From contig CM055098.1 in NCBI GenBank assembly GCA_029204225.1, forward strand, positions 14,646,533 to 14,710,532: a stretch of 64,000 nucleotides of DNA, given 5' to 3'. Shown here piece by piece: positions 10,499 to 22,640 of this stretch. The notes beneath the pieces were generated by a model that made no database searches, was not told the DNA's origin, and saw only the letters and a list, made by a program, of their open reading frames with translations. Position 1 is the stretch's first letter; each line of letters opens with the position of its first letter. The DNA is from Diphasiastrum complanatum (taxonomy: Eukaryota > Streptophyta > Lycopodiopsida > Lycopodiales > Lycopodiaceae). Both the position numbers and the translations under genes were made by a program.

Positions 10499-12105
10499 AA
10501 ACCTCCTGCAAGCTTAGAGATGAGTCTAGCCCTAATGGGTTCTGTGCTCAAGGCTCAAGAACCAAAAACTTTTGATAAAGCAAAGGAGCACAAGGAGTGG
10601 CGTGAAGCTATGGAAACAGAAATGGAAGCTATATCAAAAAATAGGACGTGGAACTTGGTTGAGCTACCTGATGGTAAGACGCCTATCACTTGCAAATGGA
10701 TATACAAGATCAAATATGGAGCTGATGGGCGACTCAACCAGTGTTAAGCACGGTTGGTTGCGAGAGAATTTGAGCAACAGGAATTGATTTTGAAAAAACC
10801 TTCGCACCCGTAGCTAAGATGGTAACTATACGTTCTATCATTGCTACTTCTACTTTCTATGGTTGGAAGATCTAGCATATGGACGTTAAATCTGCTTTTC
10901 TTAATGGAGTGCTGGATGAAGAGGTGTACTTAGTACAACCTCAAGGATTTGTTGAGCCAGGGAGAGATCATCTCATTTGTAAGCTCAACAAAGCCATTTA
11001 TGGATTGAAGCAAGCACCACGGGCGTGGTACTCTTGCATTGATGAACACTTCAAGCGAAGGGGAATGGTAAAGAGTGATGTTGATCCTAATCTCTACATT
11101 CTAAGACAAGATTCAAATATAGTGCTCATTGTGTTGTACGTGGATGATTTGATTATTACAGGAAGTAATGAGAGCTTAATTGATGAAATAAAATCAGATC
11201 TTTCCAAAGCTTTTGACATGAGTGATCTAGGATTGATGCACTATTGTCTTGGCATTGAAGTATGGCAAAAGGAAGACATGGTCTGTCTTACACAAAGCAA
11301 ATATGCATGAAATTTGCTTTATAAGTTCGATATGCAAGATTGTAAGCCTTTGAGTACACCTATGGATGTCAACATGAAGCTTACTGCATATGATGAATCT
11401 GAGAAAGTGGATGCTTATTTGTATAGACAGTTGGTGGGTAGTTTGATTTATTTGACACACACACGACCTGATATTTCTTATGTTGTTGGTGTTGTTAGTC
11501 AGTTTATGCAAGATCCTAGTCAAACACACTGGAAGTCTGCTAAACGTATTCTCAGATACATTGGAGGGACATTGAATTTTGGTTTGAAGTATGATCAGCC
11601 TGAAGCGCAAATGTTGGTAGGTTATACAGATGTCAATTAGGCAGGTAATATTGATGACAGAAGATCTACCAGTGGTCATACATTCAGTTATGGTACAGCT
11701 GCAATTTCATGGAACAACAAAAAGCAACCTACAGTAGTCTTATCATCGACGGAAGCTGAATATCGAGCACTCAGCAATGCTACACAAGAAGCGGTATGGT
11801 TACGAAGATTGCTTGTGGATTTAGGTCAACCACAGGTGGATGCGACTATTATATCTTGCGATAATCAAAGTTGCATTCACCTTGCCAAAAATCCAGTTTT
11901 ACATGTTCGAACCAAGCACATCGAAATACACTACCATTTTGTTCGAGAGAAAATTCTTGATGGAGCCATTGATCTTGTTTTTTGTAAATCTGAAGATCAA
12001 ATGGCGGATATTTTTACTAAGGCATTTGGTAGATGTAAATTTGAGAGGTTTTGTACTCTATTAGGGATAGAAAAATGTAATTTTATCATTGAGGGAGAGT
12101 GTTAG
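10499..12105 (+). pseudogene. Copia-1 reverse transcriptase and RNase H
   Basis: Copies element RNA to DNA. It begins with the Copia RT lead-in WREAMETEMEAISKNRTW and CKWIYKIKYGADG. A TAA at 10745 and a one-base deletion near 10780 disturb the FEQQ/FEKTFAPVAK block. The frame then runs through MDVKSAFLNG, KAIYGLKQAPRAWY and the catalytic LYVDDLIITG, which is intact. RNase H follows with SSTEAEYRALS and CDNQSCIHLAKNP. Stops near 10873, at 11308 and at 11638 (TAG where Trp is usual in YTDVNWAGN) interrupt it. It ends at TAG 12103-12105, inside the LTR edge, as is usual for Copia. Confidence 0.92.
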
Positions 12106-12361
12106 AAATCAATGATAAACTTCATTGTTACTGTTTACGATGCACATTAATGTTGACAGCCTATGACCAGCTGTCAATAGCCGTAGGCTAGTCTATTAGT
12201 CTACTCGTAGGTTTTCTCTCTCTATCAGGGTTCAGGATTTATTTGTACATTTTACATTCTGTATGAGGAAGTGTGATAGAGTGACAGTGCGTGTTCTTCT
12301 TCCGCCTTCTTGTGGTGATTGCTTATGGTGAATGCTTGTGTTGCATATCTAATTATTAACA
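12100..12361 (+). repeat. Copia-1 3' LTR (262 bp)
   Basis: Starts TGTTAG right after the purine-rich tract and ends TTAACA at 12361, followed at once by the target duplication ATTTG. It gives the full LTR length for this family. Confidence 0.9.
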
Positions 12362-12366
12362 ATTTG

Positions 12367-13503
12367 ACTGTTTGACCGTCATCTTTGGGTCTTCACTCCT
12401 CGAAGCTTTGGTCTTCGCGTCCGGGTAGCTCCCTTGTGTTTCTGCGAACTTGAGCTCTAAAGTTAGCAAAGCTTTGTGGCTCGAAACAAATTGTTTCTTC
12501 ATCTTATGCCAAACAGTCTTTAATTACATCCAGTATACTTCATCAAAATGTGATAGGAAACAGTGAAACCCTCATCAACTTAATAGGAGCACAGTGTAAG
12601 GGCATATACCTGTGTCCGGTGATTGGCTTTCACCAATTCACTGCCATCACAATTATATATGTGTCTGTACTTCATCGCATATCTAATCCCGACATGGTTT
12701 ATATTTGAGTTCTCATGCGAGCCGATGTATTCTAGCTTCAGCAAGTTAGCAAGAATTTCTGGTGGCTTCAATATAAGAGTTATGACAAACAAAACGTTTA
12801 TTGGGTGTGCGCTAACACATCAAAAATGCCCATCGACAACCTTGCATTCAAGTTCTTTGCTTCTATACACGTTACATCAGTTATATCATAATAATAAAAA
12901 AAAATGTTGTATATTGTTCTGACACTCGCTGACCAATGCAGAAAAATCTTGAAACATTTATTAGGTGGGTGTTGACACTCTTTGACCAATGCACAAAAAT
13001 CTTGAAACTTATATCTAAAAAAGAAAATGTAATGCCTAGAAGTCCACATAATGTTGGAAATTAAGCCCACATTTGTCTCCTTGGTTCATGATTTTTCGCA
13101 CGTTTATTGATCTTTGATCTAGGGTCAGGTGAAACCTATTTTGGGTCCAAAGTCTGCTCATCTGATACCTGCAGGAATCACAAACTTAGACAGCCAATTT
13201 GAAGAACGTCCACAATGGTCTTCCGGCTGATATCCAGCAAAGGGTAACCAATTCCATTATAATTTTAAGTTCAAATGTTAAGTTCCATCACTTGAAGTCA
13301 TTGAAGACTTGGCCATCTTCAAGTACTTCCACAAAGAACATATATGCAGAAATACATTACTTTGTCAACAATATGCAGAAATACACTAAGTATCGCACAG
13401 TTCGCATTTTTTGCACTTTCCCGAAAAATGCAACACTCACCTTCGGCTTCTTCCATTCAATTATTTTGAAGAAGTCCACTTGTGCACAGTTCAAAAGTTC
13501 AAC
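12367..13503. other. Flank between Copia-1 and Copia-2, with a dispersed repeat
   Basis: No gene seen. The first 150 bases look like the end of an older LTR (TAGCAAAGCTTTGTGGCTCG and TTGTTTCTTCATC are shared with 45.2 kb). The segment 12690-12830 (TTAGCAAGAATTT, GAGTTATGACAAACA, ACGTTTATTGGGTG) is repeated at 18345-18480, and a partial third copy lies near 12915-13000. Copia-2 is therefore flanked on both sides by copies of one dispersed repeat. Confidence 0.6.
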
Positions 13504-14373
13504 TGGTCTAGGGCACCTTCAGCTTTTTCGCAAAATGTGAAGAGAGGGCAAATTTTTGAAGGTCATCTATTTTTCAAAGTTGAGCTATTTTAGGGCACCT
13601 TCGGCTTTTTCTCAAAAAACTGAAGAGAAAGAAAAAGCGAAGGTCGTCTACTTTGAACGAGGAACCTTCCCAACCACTTCCCAAATTTGCGAAGTGAGAG
13701 AAAGCCACTTCCCTTATAAAGCAAAGTGAGAGATTTTGCAACGTCCTCGTCCGCGTCAACAATCCTGACTTGTTGACCGTATGCACTATGTATAGTTGTC
13801 ACAGAAGCCATGTACTTCCAAGTACAAGCAGCTTACCTAATTAGGTGACAATCATTTATTGTAATTAATACACAGATGAAATCTGTAAATAGATCATCCA
13901 AGCACATATTAGTGGTTGCTCCGTCCATGAGACGCATTATTTGAGCCTCCCAATTATGCCGTCATTTTTTGCTGTAATTGCTATTTGTATTGTGCTTCAG
14001 TGTAATATAGCAGTAGCTTGTTTTTATCTGTGTACTACGTAGATGAATGCATGTTGTGATTGAATGCACTTTCATTGCTGTTTGATCACGCTTGTATACT
14101 CACTCTAATCAGAACACGGACGTCTACGACTCCTCAGTTTCTGATCAAACGATGGTTGTCTTTGACACCTAAGGAACTCACGATATCATACTGCTCTTCC
14201 ATTTATTTCAGAGCTATACTTCACGATTGAATTTGATTTCAGAAGTACCACAAACAAACCATCTTTAATCTCTTCAGTGGACTGTACTCTTGTTTTAGAG
14301 TATGAATTGATATTTGAGATCCTGTTGGGCAATCAGAATTCCGCAATATTCCTGCTCTCTTCTCCATTCTCGT
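13504..14373 (+). repeat. Copia-2 5' LTR-like direct repeat
   Basis: Matches 17346-18296 along its length, apart from a block of about 60 bp present only in the 3' copy near 18180-18240. Inside it the GGGCACCTTCRGCTTTTT block occurs twice (about 13513 and 13593), a short internal duplication that also occurs in the 3' copy. The boundaries are approximate. Confidence 0.8.
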
Positions 14374-15953
14374 TCGACGCCCAAATATCTCACGTTACCA
14401 CGTGCAAAACATCTAAAAAAGCACTGGACTTGTTATCAAGTCTCTATGAGACTCAAGATGTAACCACAAGATTACATCTTAGAAGGAAGTTCTTTACTCT
14501 TAGCATGTCTGATTCTACTGCCATCACTTCTCACATCAATAGCTTCAAGTCCCTTTTAGATCAGTTATCAGTTGTAGGATGTTCTATTCAAGATGATGAT
14601 GCCGTCGTGACCTTGCTTTCTTCTCTTCCAAAGTCCTATGAGCACTTTGTGGTGATGATCTCCACACAATCGGACCTCACCCTTCAAAAGGTGATTGGTC
14701 ATCTTCTTCAAGAAACACCAAGAAGAAAGATCACTCCAAGGGCAAGAATCAGGTGCAGCAGCAACATCAAAAACCTCACACTCAAGGTTTGCATGGTGGA
14801 TCGCACAAGAAGCTTTTCTATAGATATTGCAAAAGAGCTAATCACGGCATCAAGGAGTGTCGCATCATGATCTACAACGAGACAAAGAAACAGCAACAAC
14901 AGCATCAGCAAGACTCCTCCAACGCGACCGAATTCAAGGAGCAAGACACACACTTGTTAATGGTCTACAACAGCAACGAAAACTGTGATAGCTGGTACTT
15001 GGACAACAGCGCTACCCAACACATACCTCTCGCAAGGAATGGTTTATGGAGTACACAACTTATAGCAGAGACTCATTTATCTACCTCGGAGATTCTAGCA
15101 CCATACGCGTAGAAGGCAAAGGAGCAGTGAAGATCAACTTCAACAACGATCTGTCCATTTGTGTTCCTAACGTCTTTCATATTCTTCAGTTGTCAAAGAA
15201 CCTGTTATCAGTCTCTAAGATAACTGATGAGAGCTACATTGTTACTTTCTCATCTGAGTAGTATACAATACTCGAGGAAGATACTACTTTGACTACATGC
15301 ACTAGAGTCAGAAATCTTTACGTACTCTCTGATTCAGTTGCATTAGCTAGTATCTCTAATGAAAATGTAAGTGACAGTGTTGTTCTCTGGCATAGTCGAT
15401 TTGGACACGTGAATACAAAATCACTTTCTTATATGCTTTGTAATAATTTAGTTGATGGTTTGAATTTCCCGTCTTCATTAGGAAGGAAATCTTTCTTTTG
15501 TGAATTATGCATCTATGGGAAGCACTCTAGAAGCAAGTTTCCAAAATCACATTCCATCAAATCAAAGCATATATTAGATCTTGTACTGAATGCTTCAAGA
15601 GATTCAAGGCCATGGCTGAGACACAAACATCTAGGAAAGTGAAGGCACTCCGAACTGATGGTGGCAACGAATACATCTCTAACGAGATGTCTGACTACCT
15701 GGCTGAACACGGCATCAAAAGACAATTCACTACTTCCTATTCATCTCAACAGAACGGGATTGCAGAAAGGAAGAATCGAACTCTTCTCAACTCAGTCAGA
15801 TCCATGCTACATCAAGCACACCTACTTGCGAAGTTTTGGGTAGAAGCTACTGCCACAGCCTGTTACGTGCAGAACAGATCCAGCACCAAAGCCTTCAACA
15901 ACAAAACTCCTTATGAAGTTTGGCATGGACACAAGCCTAGTGTCAGCCATTAA
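14374..15953 (+). pseudogene. Copia-2 gag, protease and damaged integrase
   Basis: The gag core lacks its first part and starts within the UBN2 domain (KKALDLLSSLYET, VVTLLSSLPKSYEHFV). The CCHC knuckle has lost its first Cys (FYRYCKRANHGIKEC). The protease site reads YLDNSATQHI instead of the usual D-S-G. After a TAG near 15259 the HHCC part is seen (LWHSRFGHVNTKSL, CELCIYGKH), but the frame jumps from HILDLV to a late part of the core, so the first catalytic Asp is deleted. The second Asp (LRTDGGNEY) and the Glu (NGIAERKNR) remain. The frame ends in a stop at 15951 within the integrase tail. Confidence 0.88.
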
Positions 15954-17340
15954 AAAATCTTTGGTTGCATATGTTTTGTTCACATTCCTAAACAGCTTAG
16001 GAAGAAGCTAGATCATAGGACAAATAAATGTATTTTCATTGGCTATCCTGATGACCATAAAGCTTATAAAGTTTATGATACATCCACCAATGTAGTATTT
16101 GTCTCTAGGGATGTAATATTTCAAGAACATGCATATTATGATTTCAAGCATCCATTGATAGATGATGCTATGTTATTTCATCCTATTCTACATAGCATTC
16201 AACCTTCCAACGTTGATGATTCTTCTATAGAACCTGTAGCTACAGCTACATAAGTCGAGCAGCAAATAATACCTATCACCAGACCAGACCAAGCAAGCTC
16301 GAGCAGATCTGGAGAAGTTCAAGAAGAAGAATCAGCACATCCTAGTCAACCAAATGTCTGTAGATCCTCATGGACTCGGACAATTCCTGAGAGGTATGCG
16401 CCTCAATCATTCTGGACTTCATTAGAAGAACCCGAAAGCCTAGCCGAAGCAATTAACTCCAAGGATGCTGTAAAGTGGCAATAAGCTCTGGAAAGTAAGT
16501 ACAACTCACTTTTGACGAATCAGACCTGGACACTGGTCGAGTTCCCCACTCACAAGAGAGTTATCGACAACAAGTGGATCTTCAAGAAGAAGATCAACTC
16601 TTATGGTTCCATTGCCAAATGGAAAGCACGGTTGGTGTGGATTCACTCAAGTCCAAGGAGTGGATTATCAAGAAATTTTCAGTCCTGTCGTCAAGATGTA
16701 GTCAATCAGGACTCTGATTGCGTTAGCAGCCGCGGAGACCTCGAAATACACCAAATGGATGTCAAGACAACATTTCTTAACGACAATGTCGAATAGGAAC
16801 TGTACACCTTCCAACCGGAAGGATTTGAAGTTAGAGGCCAAGAGCACAAAGTGTGCAAGCTGCACAAAGCAATCTATGGTCTAAAACATGCTGCAAGAGC
16901 ATGGTTCGATAGAATCAACTCTTATCTCATTCAATTGAGATCTGCAAACAATTCAGCTGACTGTAATGTTTATTCAAAGCATATAGGCACCAATTCAATT
17001 CACATAGCTCTTTACGTAGATGATGCATTGATTCTGTCTAACGATACTTCTCTATTGTACACTACTAAGAGTGATCTGTCAAAGGAATTTGACATGTCTG
17101 ATTTAGGCGCTGTCCATTCTTTGCTACGAGTTCACATTACTAGAATTAGACTTCAAAAGAAGATCTATCTTAGCCAGCAGCAGGCATATCTAAAAGGCAT
17201 TTTAGAAAAGTTTCATATGTCTGATTGCAAACCAATTGATATCCCAATGGATCCAAGTATTGTATTGACTAAACCTTCTAGTGCTGATTCTGATAGTGAA
17301 GTACTCAACTTAGCGAAATACCCTTATCATTCACTAATCG
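15954..17340 (+). pseudogene. Copia-2 integrase tail and reverse transcriptase, truncated
   Basis: Continues in the same frame after the stop (FGCICFVHIPKQLRKKLDH) through a Ser/Gln-rich linker. The RT lead-in (NQTWTLVEFP, DNKWIFKKK) is followed by a frameshift in the ARLV..GF..V.G block, then KAIYGLKHAARAWFDR and an intact catalytic LYVDDALILS. The frame is cut at KYPYHSLIV, where relatives continue into RNase H. Sequence of the 3' repeat follows directly. Confidence 0.87.
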
Positions 17341-17345
17341 TCAAC

Positions 17346-18296
17346 TGTTTTAGGGTACCTTCGGCTTGTTTGCAAAATGCGAAAAAAGAGAAAATTTTCG
17401 AAGGTCATCTACTTTTCAAAGTTGAGATGTTTTAGCGCACCTTCGGCTTTTACGCAAAACCCGAAGAGAAAGAAAAAACGAAGGTCGTCTACTTTGAACG
17501 AGGAACCTTCCCAACCACTTCCCAAATTTGCAAAGTGAGAGAAAGCCACTTCCCTTATAAAGCGAAGTGAGAGATTTTGCGACTTTCTCGTCCGCGTCAA
17601 CAATCCTGACTTGTTGACCGTATACACTATGTATAGTTGTCACAGAAGCCATATACTTCCAAGTACAAGCAACTTACCTAATTAGGCGACAGTCATTTAT
17701 TGTAGTTAATACATGGATGAAATCTATAAATAGATTATCCAAGCACAGCTTAGTGGTTGTTCCATTTATGAGATGCATTATTTGAGCCTCCCAATTACGC
17801 CGTCATTTTTTGTTGTAATTACTATTTGTATTGTGCTTCAGTGTAATATAGCAGCAACTTGTTTTTACTGTGTACTACATAGATGAATGCATGTTGTGAT
17901 TGAACGCACTTTCATTGTTGTTTGATCACGCTTGTATACTCACTCTAATCAGAACACCGACGTCTACGACTCCTCAGTTTCTGATCAAACGATGGTTGTC
18001 TTTGACGCTTGAGGAACTCGTGATATCATACTGCTCTTCCATTTATTTCAGAACTATACTTCACGATTGAATTTGATTTCAGTAGTACCACAAATAAACC
18101 ATCTTTAATCTCTTCAGTGGACTGTACTCTTGTTTTTAGAGTATAATTAATTTTTAAGATCCTGTTGGGCAATCGAATGCATAAAGCTGTGATTATCTTT
18201 AGCATAAGATGTATATTAGACTTTTTTTGCACCTAGCAGCCGATTAGAACGGGAGAGCTGTTCCACAATATTCCAGCTCTTTTCTCCGTTCTTGTT
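17346..18296 (+). repeat. Copia-2 3' LTR-like direct repeat
   Basis: Second copy of the 13.5-kb repeat, joined directly to a truncated RT frame. Carries the extra block near 18180-18240. Its edge is uncertain because similarity decays gradually. Confidence 0.78.
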
Positions 18297-18344
18297 CTTC
18301 CTATCTCCCTTGCCCCATCAGATATAACATGCAGAATTTTCCGT

Positions 18345-18642
<298 letters not shown>

Positions 18643-18736
18643 AAGCAAAGAGATAGGCAGTAGGTAGTGAGGCAACGATGGAGCATGAGGCCAACAATGT
18701 AGGAGCGTGAGGTTGCTCGAAGAGCAAGAAATAGGG

Positions 18737-19900
18737 TGTTGGCTGATTCTGATGAATTCCCAAGATACTCGGACAGAGCAACTCAAGAGCACCTCTCACC
18801 TTAGACCGAGGAGGTCTCTGAGAAGACGAGACTAATGAAGATTGAGAGCCGAGTATGAGAGCCGAGAAATACTAGCTAGGAAAGACAAGTAAGAACTATG
18901 TAAGCCTCACGGTGAATCCCGAAAGATGGCATGACCATGTAGGAATTAGTATTTCTAGGCAAATGCAATAAATGCAAGTAGACCTCTCTTAAAGAAAGTA
19001 GAGTGAGCCACATTTTGATGGTGACCTCTAGTGGAGAGCAATATTCCACTTGTAATTTGTGAAATGTGAAAATTTCACTAGGATGCCACCTAAGGAGCTC
19101 TCTTGCTTATTTAAGAGACTCCCTCTTTGTGAAGAGGAGCTTTTTGCATTGTATCTACTCCATGCTTAACAAGAAGATTTCCCATGAGTTTGATGCTACA
19201 CTAAGCTCCTTGATCATGATGGTTTTCTTGAGTGATGCCCCTATGATCATGCTCTTCCATTCATTTTGTGTGTGGTTGTGGATTTAGAGTGGATTAGTTT
19301 TCTTGATTTCCTAGTTGTGGATTAGATTTCATGTTTTCTTGTGGATTAATGTAGGAGCCAACATTCAAGTAAACTAAATAGACTAGAAATGTGGCATAAA
19401 TCTTGCATATTCTCTAACATTCTAGTTTTTGATGCTCTTGGGATGTCCAAGAATCAAAAGGCTGGTTAGTTTCTTGATTCTTGGACTTCTAACATGCTGT
19501 AGATTAGTTCTTGTTTCTTGTTTATCAGTTATGCAAATGTAGCTCAGTTCAGTGTAGTGTAGAATCTGATTTCAATCCGTTTTTAGAGTAAGTAGCAGTA
19601 GAATCTATAGAACGTTCATTTGGGCTGCACTCTATTCTGTGAAAGAGTGTTCTAGACTTGCATCTTTATGTAGAATGTAAGTGCGTTCAAGACTGACGAC
19701 CCTGAGTAGTCCTCTGATAGGCAGGACAAAGAAATATACTACAAAGTTATTCAGTCCGTTTCTGTCTGGCCTGGGCATTGTAACAAATAAGAAACAGTCA
19801 AGTAATGCCCAAACGAGCTTGGTAACGGCAAGAAATAGATCTGTAAGCAAGAAGCAGAAAGGTAAACAACAGGTCCTCTGGAGCAAGGGATCTGTCAACA
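18737..19900 (+). mobile_element. Solo LTR (1164 bp) with perfect TAGGG target duplication
   Basis: Starts TGTTGGCTGATTCTG and ends GATCTGTCAACA. The 5-bp repeat TAGGG lies directly on both sides (18732-18736 and 19901-19905). The same sequence, reversed, forms the LTRs of the Gypsy element at 29640-33424. A single LTR with intact duplications is the usual footprint of recombination between the two LTRs of one inserted element. Confidence 0.9.
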
Positions 19901-19905
19901 TAGGG

Positions 19906-20045
19906 ACATGGGAGGCGGCGGACAACAATGGCTATGCTGCCCATGGGAGAAAGATGGAAAATAGAGAGTGTGTAAGGGTGTTCTTAATCCACCCTACTCT
20001 TCCTAGGCATGACATAGGGAGAATAGAGTGGGTTGCACACACCCT

Positions 20046-20132
<87 letters not shown>

Positions 20133-21025
20133 TTGGAACACCCTATGTTTCAAAAAATGCACGACATAACATTATTGAAAAATGTCAAAACTTTACAAAG
20201 ACTCTTCTCAATGTTCTTCAAAACAATTATTTTTGGCATTAAGGGTATGCCACATCACTAAGGACTTTATTGCAAGAACTTGATCCTTTAATTGCACCTC
20301 TATATGCAAGTCATAAATAGCAAAAAATTTATGCCCTTGTCTTTTCTTGCATGCATGCCCACACTTTAAATGCACCTTCATATGCAAGTCATAACTAGCA
20401 AAAAATTTGAGTCCTCATTTTTTTCTTGCCTTCATCCCTAGGCTCTCAACCTGCATGATGTACCAACAACAATACTCAAAGTAAGATCATCTATATGCAT
20501 TCACAAAATCATTCCACATATGTCTTTTTATTATTGTATCTCTACTCATGCACACTTTGAATCAGAGTTCAATACTTGAGGTAATAAAAGGAAATGCTAA
20601 CAACTATTATGCCACAGTTCCAAGACAATTAGGATTAAAAAAAAGCTAATTACCTTCCATCCAATATTGGATAATCACATTGTTTATTCAAGAAATTTGC
20701 AACAATGATTAAAAAATAGCTAATTAACTTCCATCCAATATTGGATAATCACATTGTTTATTCAAGAAATTTGCAACAATGACTATGTGGTATACCACAA
20801 TGTTCTTGTTTATTTGATAGTTTTTAAAACTATGATTTTTCTTTCGATCTAATGGTAATTAAAATGTTAAGCGCCTTGCTTTGTTATGCCAATGGTAAGA
20901 AATGAGTTGTATAGTTGTTTTCAATAATTTATCTACTTTTTAATTTTGTCAAGCTAGATCATACATAATCATGTGTTTTGTCCTTTCATCTATTTTGCAT
21001 ATACACTAGATTGCGTTGGTAGTTG

Positions 21026-21057
<32 letters not shown>

Positions 21058-21059
21058 TT
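19906..21059. repeat. Non-coding stretch with microsatellites and short tandem duplications
   Basis: No gene seen. It holds (TC)n at about 20049-20110 followed by (AT)n to 20132; a two-unit repeat of period 78 starting TGCACCT at 20293 and 20371; a two-unit repeat of period 74 at 20633-20780, nearly identical, with TTCCATCCAATATTGGATAA in both; and (CA)n at about 21031-21056. Confidence 0.8.
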
Positions 21060-21946
21060 TGTTGTTGTTGAAAAAACCAGTATTCTATTAATCAAGAAAT
21101 AGGATACAAGTTTTCAAAATGACCGAAGCGGTCCATAACTAGTTCTTCAAAAAAAGCTTGAAATGCTATGATCTAGTGACTATCAATGTCTTTAATTGAG
21201 AGTGAATCATACAGTGATTGTCTCAATACATTCAAAAACCTATGATAAAGATCTACTTGGGGGTCCAAAAAAGATATATTATTTTTGGAAAGCCATATTG
21301 TCGAAAGCACTACATAGCGTGTCTAATGAAGAAACACATGAACATGGGATAAACCGGAGGGTAGCATTCCGAATATCCAAAAAGCCTTTCCCAGTCTTCG
21401 CCCTATGACTACATGCATCAGTTTGCTAGTGACATGTGTAATAAAATGGCGTACATCAAAACAATGCCACGACAAATGAGGAGTTGACTCCGGGTGTCTC
21501 TTACATCTGCTGCAAAGTGGCCCTGCTATTCTATGAAGGTAAGTCCCTGTCGGCAAAAATCCTAGCATGCATCGCCAGAGAAATAATTTATGGTTTAGTG
21601 GCAATGGAGACTTCCAGAGTTTTCTAAGGGGTTTGGTGCACCATTGGCTAGATTTAGTAATGTTCCACACATGATTACCTATTGAAAATGGTGAACTTAT
21701 GCAACCATTCCCTAGTGTTTCCCGAAGACGAAGCGAAGGCAGAAGGAAAGGTGTTTGTTCATGCAACGAAGTGTTTGACGAATCGAAGGCAAAATGTTTG
21801 ACCAAATGACAAAGACACCTTGGAAGGAAAGGACGAATCGAAGAGAAACAAGTCGAGCCACCATTGGTAGGGACGAGCGTGGAGTCTAGTGTCGCCAAGG
21901 GCAACGTCTTCAGAGGATAACTAACCAACATTTTAGGATCAAACAT
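21060..21946 (-). pseudogene. LINE (L1-type) 3' fragment with zf-RVT domain
   Basis: On the minus strand one frame carries WKSPLPLNHKLFLWRCMLG, then a zinc-binding block CSRCKRHPESTPHLSWHC. This is the reverse-transcriptase-associated zinc-binding domain found near the C terminus of plant L1-type LINE ORF2 proteins. The frame opens at 21946 and ends in MLPSGLSHVHVFLH. The plus-strand words CCAGTATTCTATTAATCAAG near 21078 fit the end of the element. RT and endonuclease domains are absent, which fits the usual 5' truncation of LINEs. Confidence 0.8.
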
Positions 21947-22079
21947 GTCTTGTAAAATTGTTGCTTAGTGGCCTTACAATTTTTCCAGGTAGGATAAGTA
22001 AAAGGATCTATTACAGATCAAATATACTTACTTACAATGACGAACTTACATAGAGAGGAAGAGAGAAGCGCTAGCATAC

Positions 22080-22618
22080 TGTTAGTGTTTTGGCCATATT
22101 CGGTTAAGGACCTGGAATAGTCCTAATATGGTAGACCGGCCCTCCAGTACTCGAGATTATTGGTCACGTCATGATTTAATTTCATGTCAAGGCCAGTTTG
22201 TGACTAATTACCTTGAGAGGACCCAAACACTCTAATTGAGACATATGGAGCATTGCATGCCTTTGTGACGGTTATAGGCAGGAGGACTACATGAAGAGAT
22301 GAGACCTATTTATAGTTGACCTGCATGGGGGGTGCATGGTTTCATGCACATGACTCTACTCTCTATATAATGCTTCTTGGTTTCCAAGGGGAGGCTCGAA
22401 CCTGGGACCTCTACTCTCTATATAATGAGGTGGGGATTCTCCCGTCGACATATTGGGTTTAGGTTACCAGGTTCTCTCTTCTTCTCTTGCTTCACATGGC
22501 ATGGCTTGGGGGCTAGATCCAGTTTTGATCTAGGATTGGTTGGGCGGTTTGGCTCCATAGTTTCTCTTATTGTGTTTTCCTATCTTCATCTTAGGGGAAA
22601 TCCTTTGGGGTCTTTATA
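22080..22618 (+). repeat. LTR of an unidentified retrotransposon
   Basis: Begins TGTTAGTGTTTTGGCC and ends just before a canonical primer-binding site. A TATA-like CTCTATATAATG lies inside at about 22361. No coding domain follows and no partner LTR is visible in the window, so this is the 5' end of a truncated or non-coding (LARD/TRIM-like) element. The LTR holds a tiny SINE insertion at 22372-22408. Confidence 0.72.
22372..22408 (-). mobile_element. 37-bp SINE tail inserted in an LTR, with 18-bp target duplication
   Basis: The 18-bp words CTCTACTCTCTATATAAT occur at 22354-22371 and again at 22409-22426. Between them lie 37 bases that, read on the minus strand, match the 3' part of the SINE at 4721-4757 (GTCCCAGGTTCGAGCC ... 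GGAAACCAAGAAGC). Long direct repeats around a 5'-truncated SINE tail are the hallmark of LINE-driven insertion. Confidence 0.8.
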
Positions 22619-22620
22619 TT

Positions 22621-22632
22621 TGGTATCAGAGC
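22621..22632 (+). promoter_or_regulatory. Retrotransposon primer-binding site (initiator Met tRNA)
   Basis: TGGTATCAGAGC is the classic sequence complementary to the 3' end of initiator methionine tRNA, used to prime minus-strand DNA synthesis. Its place right after the LTR end fixes the orientation of the element as plus. Confidence 0.88.
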
Positions 22633-22640
22633 GGGTGTGT

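Larger units (their letters stand above)
7409..12361 (+). mobile_element. Copia-1: near-complete Ty1/Copia retrotransposon
   Basis: A 4.95-kb Copia element. Both ends are defined: it opens TGTTAGAAATCAATG at 7409 and the 3' LTR starting with the same words at 12100 ends TTAACA at 12361. The 5-bp target duplication ATTTG lies at 7404-7408 and 12362-12366. Domain order is gag, protease, integrase, reverse transcriptase, RNase H, as in all Copia elements. The polypurine tract GAGGGAGAG precedes the 3' LTR. The open frame is broken by eight stops and one frameshift, so the element cannot move by itself. Only the first 66 bases of the 5' LTR match the 3' LTR; the rest up to gag is different sequence containing an 84-bp tandem repeat. 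Confidence 0.93.
13504..18296 (+). mobile_element. Copia-2: internally deleted Copia element between long direct repeats
   Basis: Two long direct repeats of roughly 0.87-0.95 kb (about 13504-14373 and 17346-18296) flank Copia gag, protease, integrase and RT remnants in the order expected. The repeats fit LTRs. They share the CTTCGGCTTTT and CGAAGGTCGTCTACTTTGAA blocks, GATGGTTGTCTTTGAC and CTCTTCAGTGGACTG. RNase H is missing: the RT frame runs straight into the 3' repeat at about 17340, without a polypurine tract. The exact LTR ends and a target duplication could not be fixed. Confidence 0.82.
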
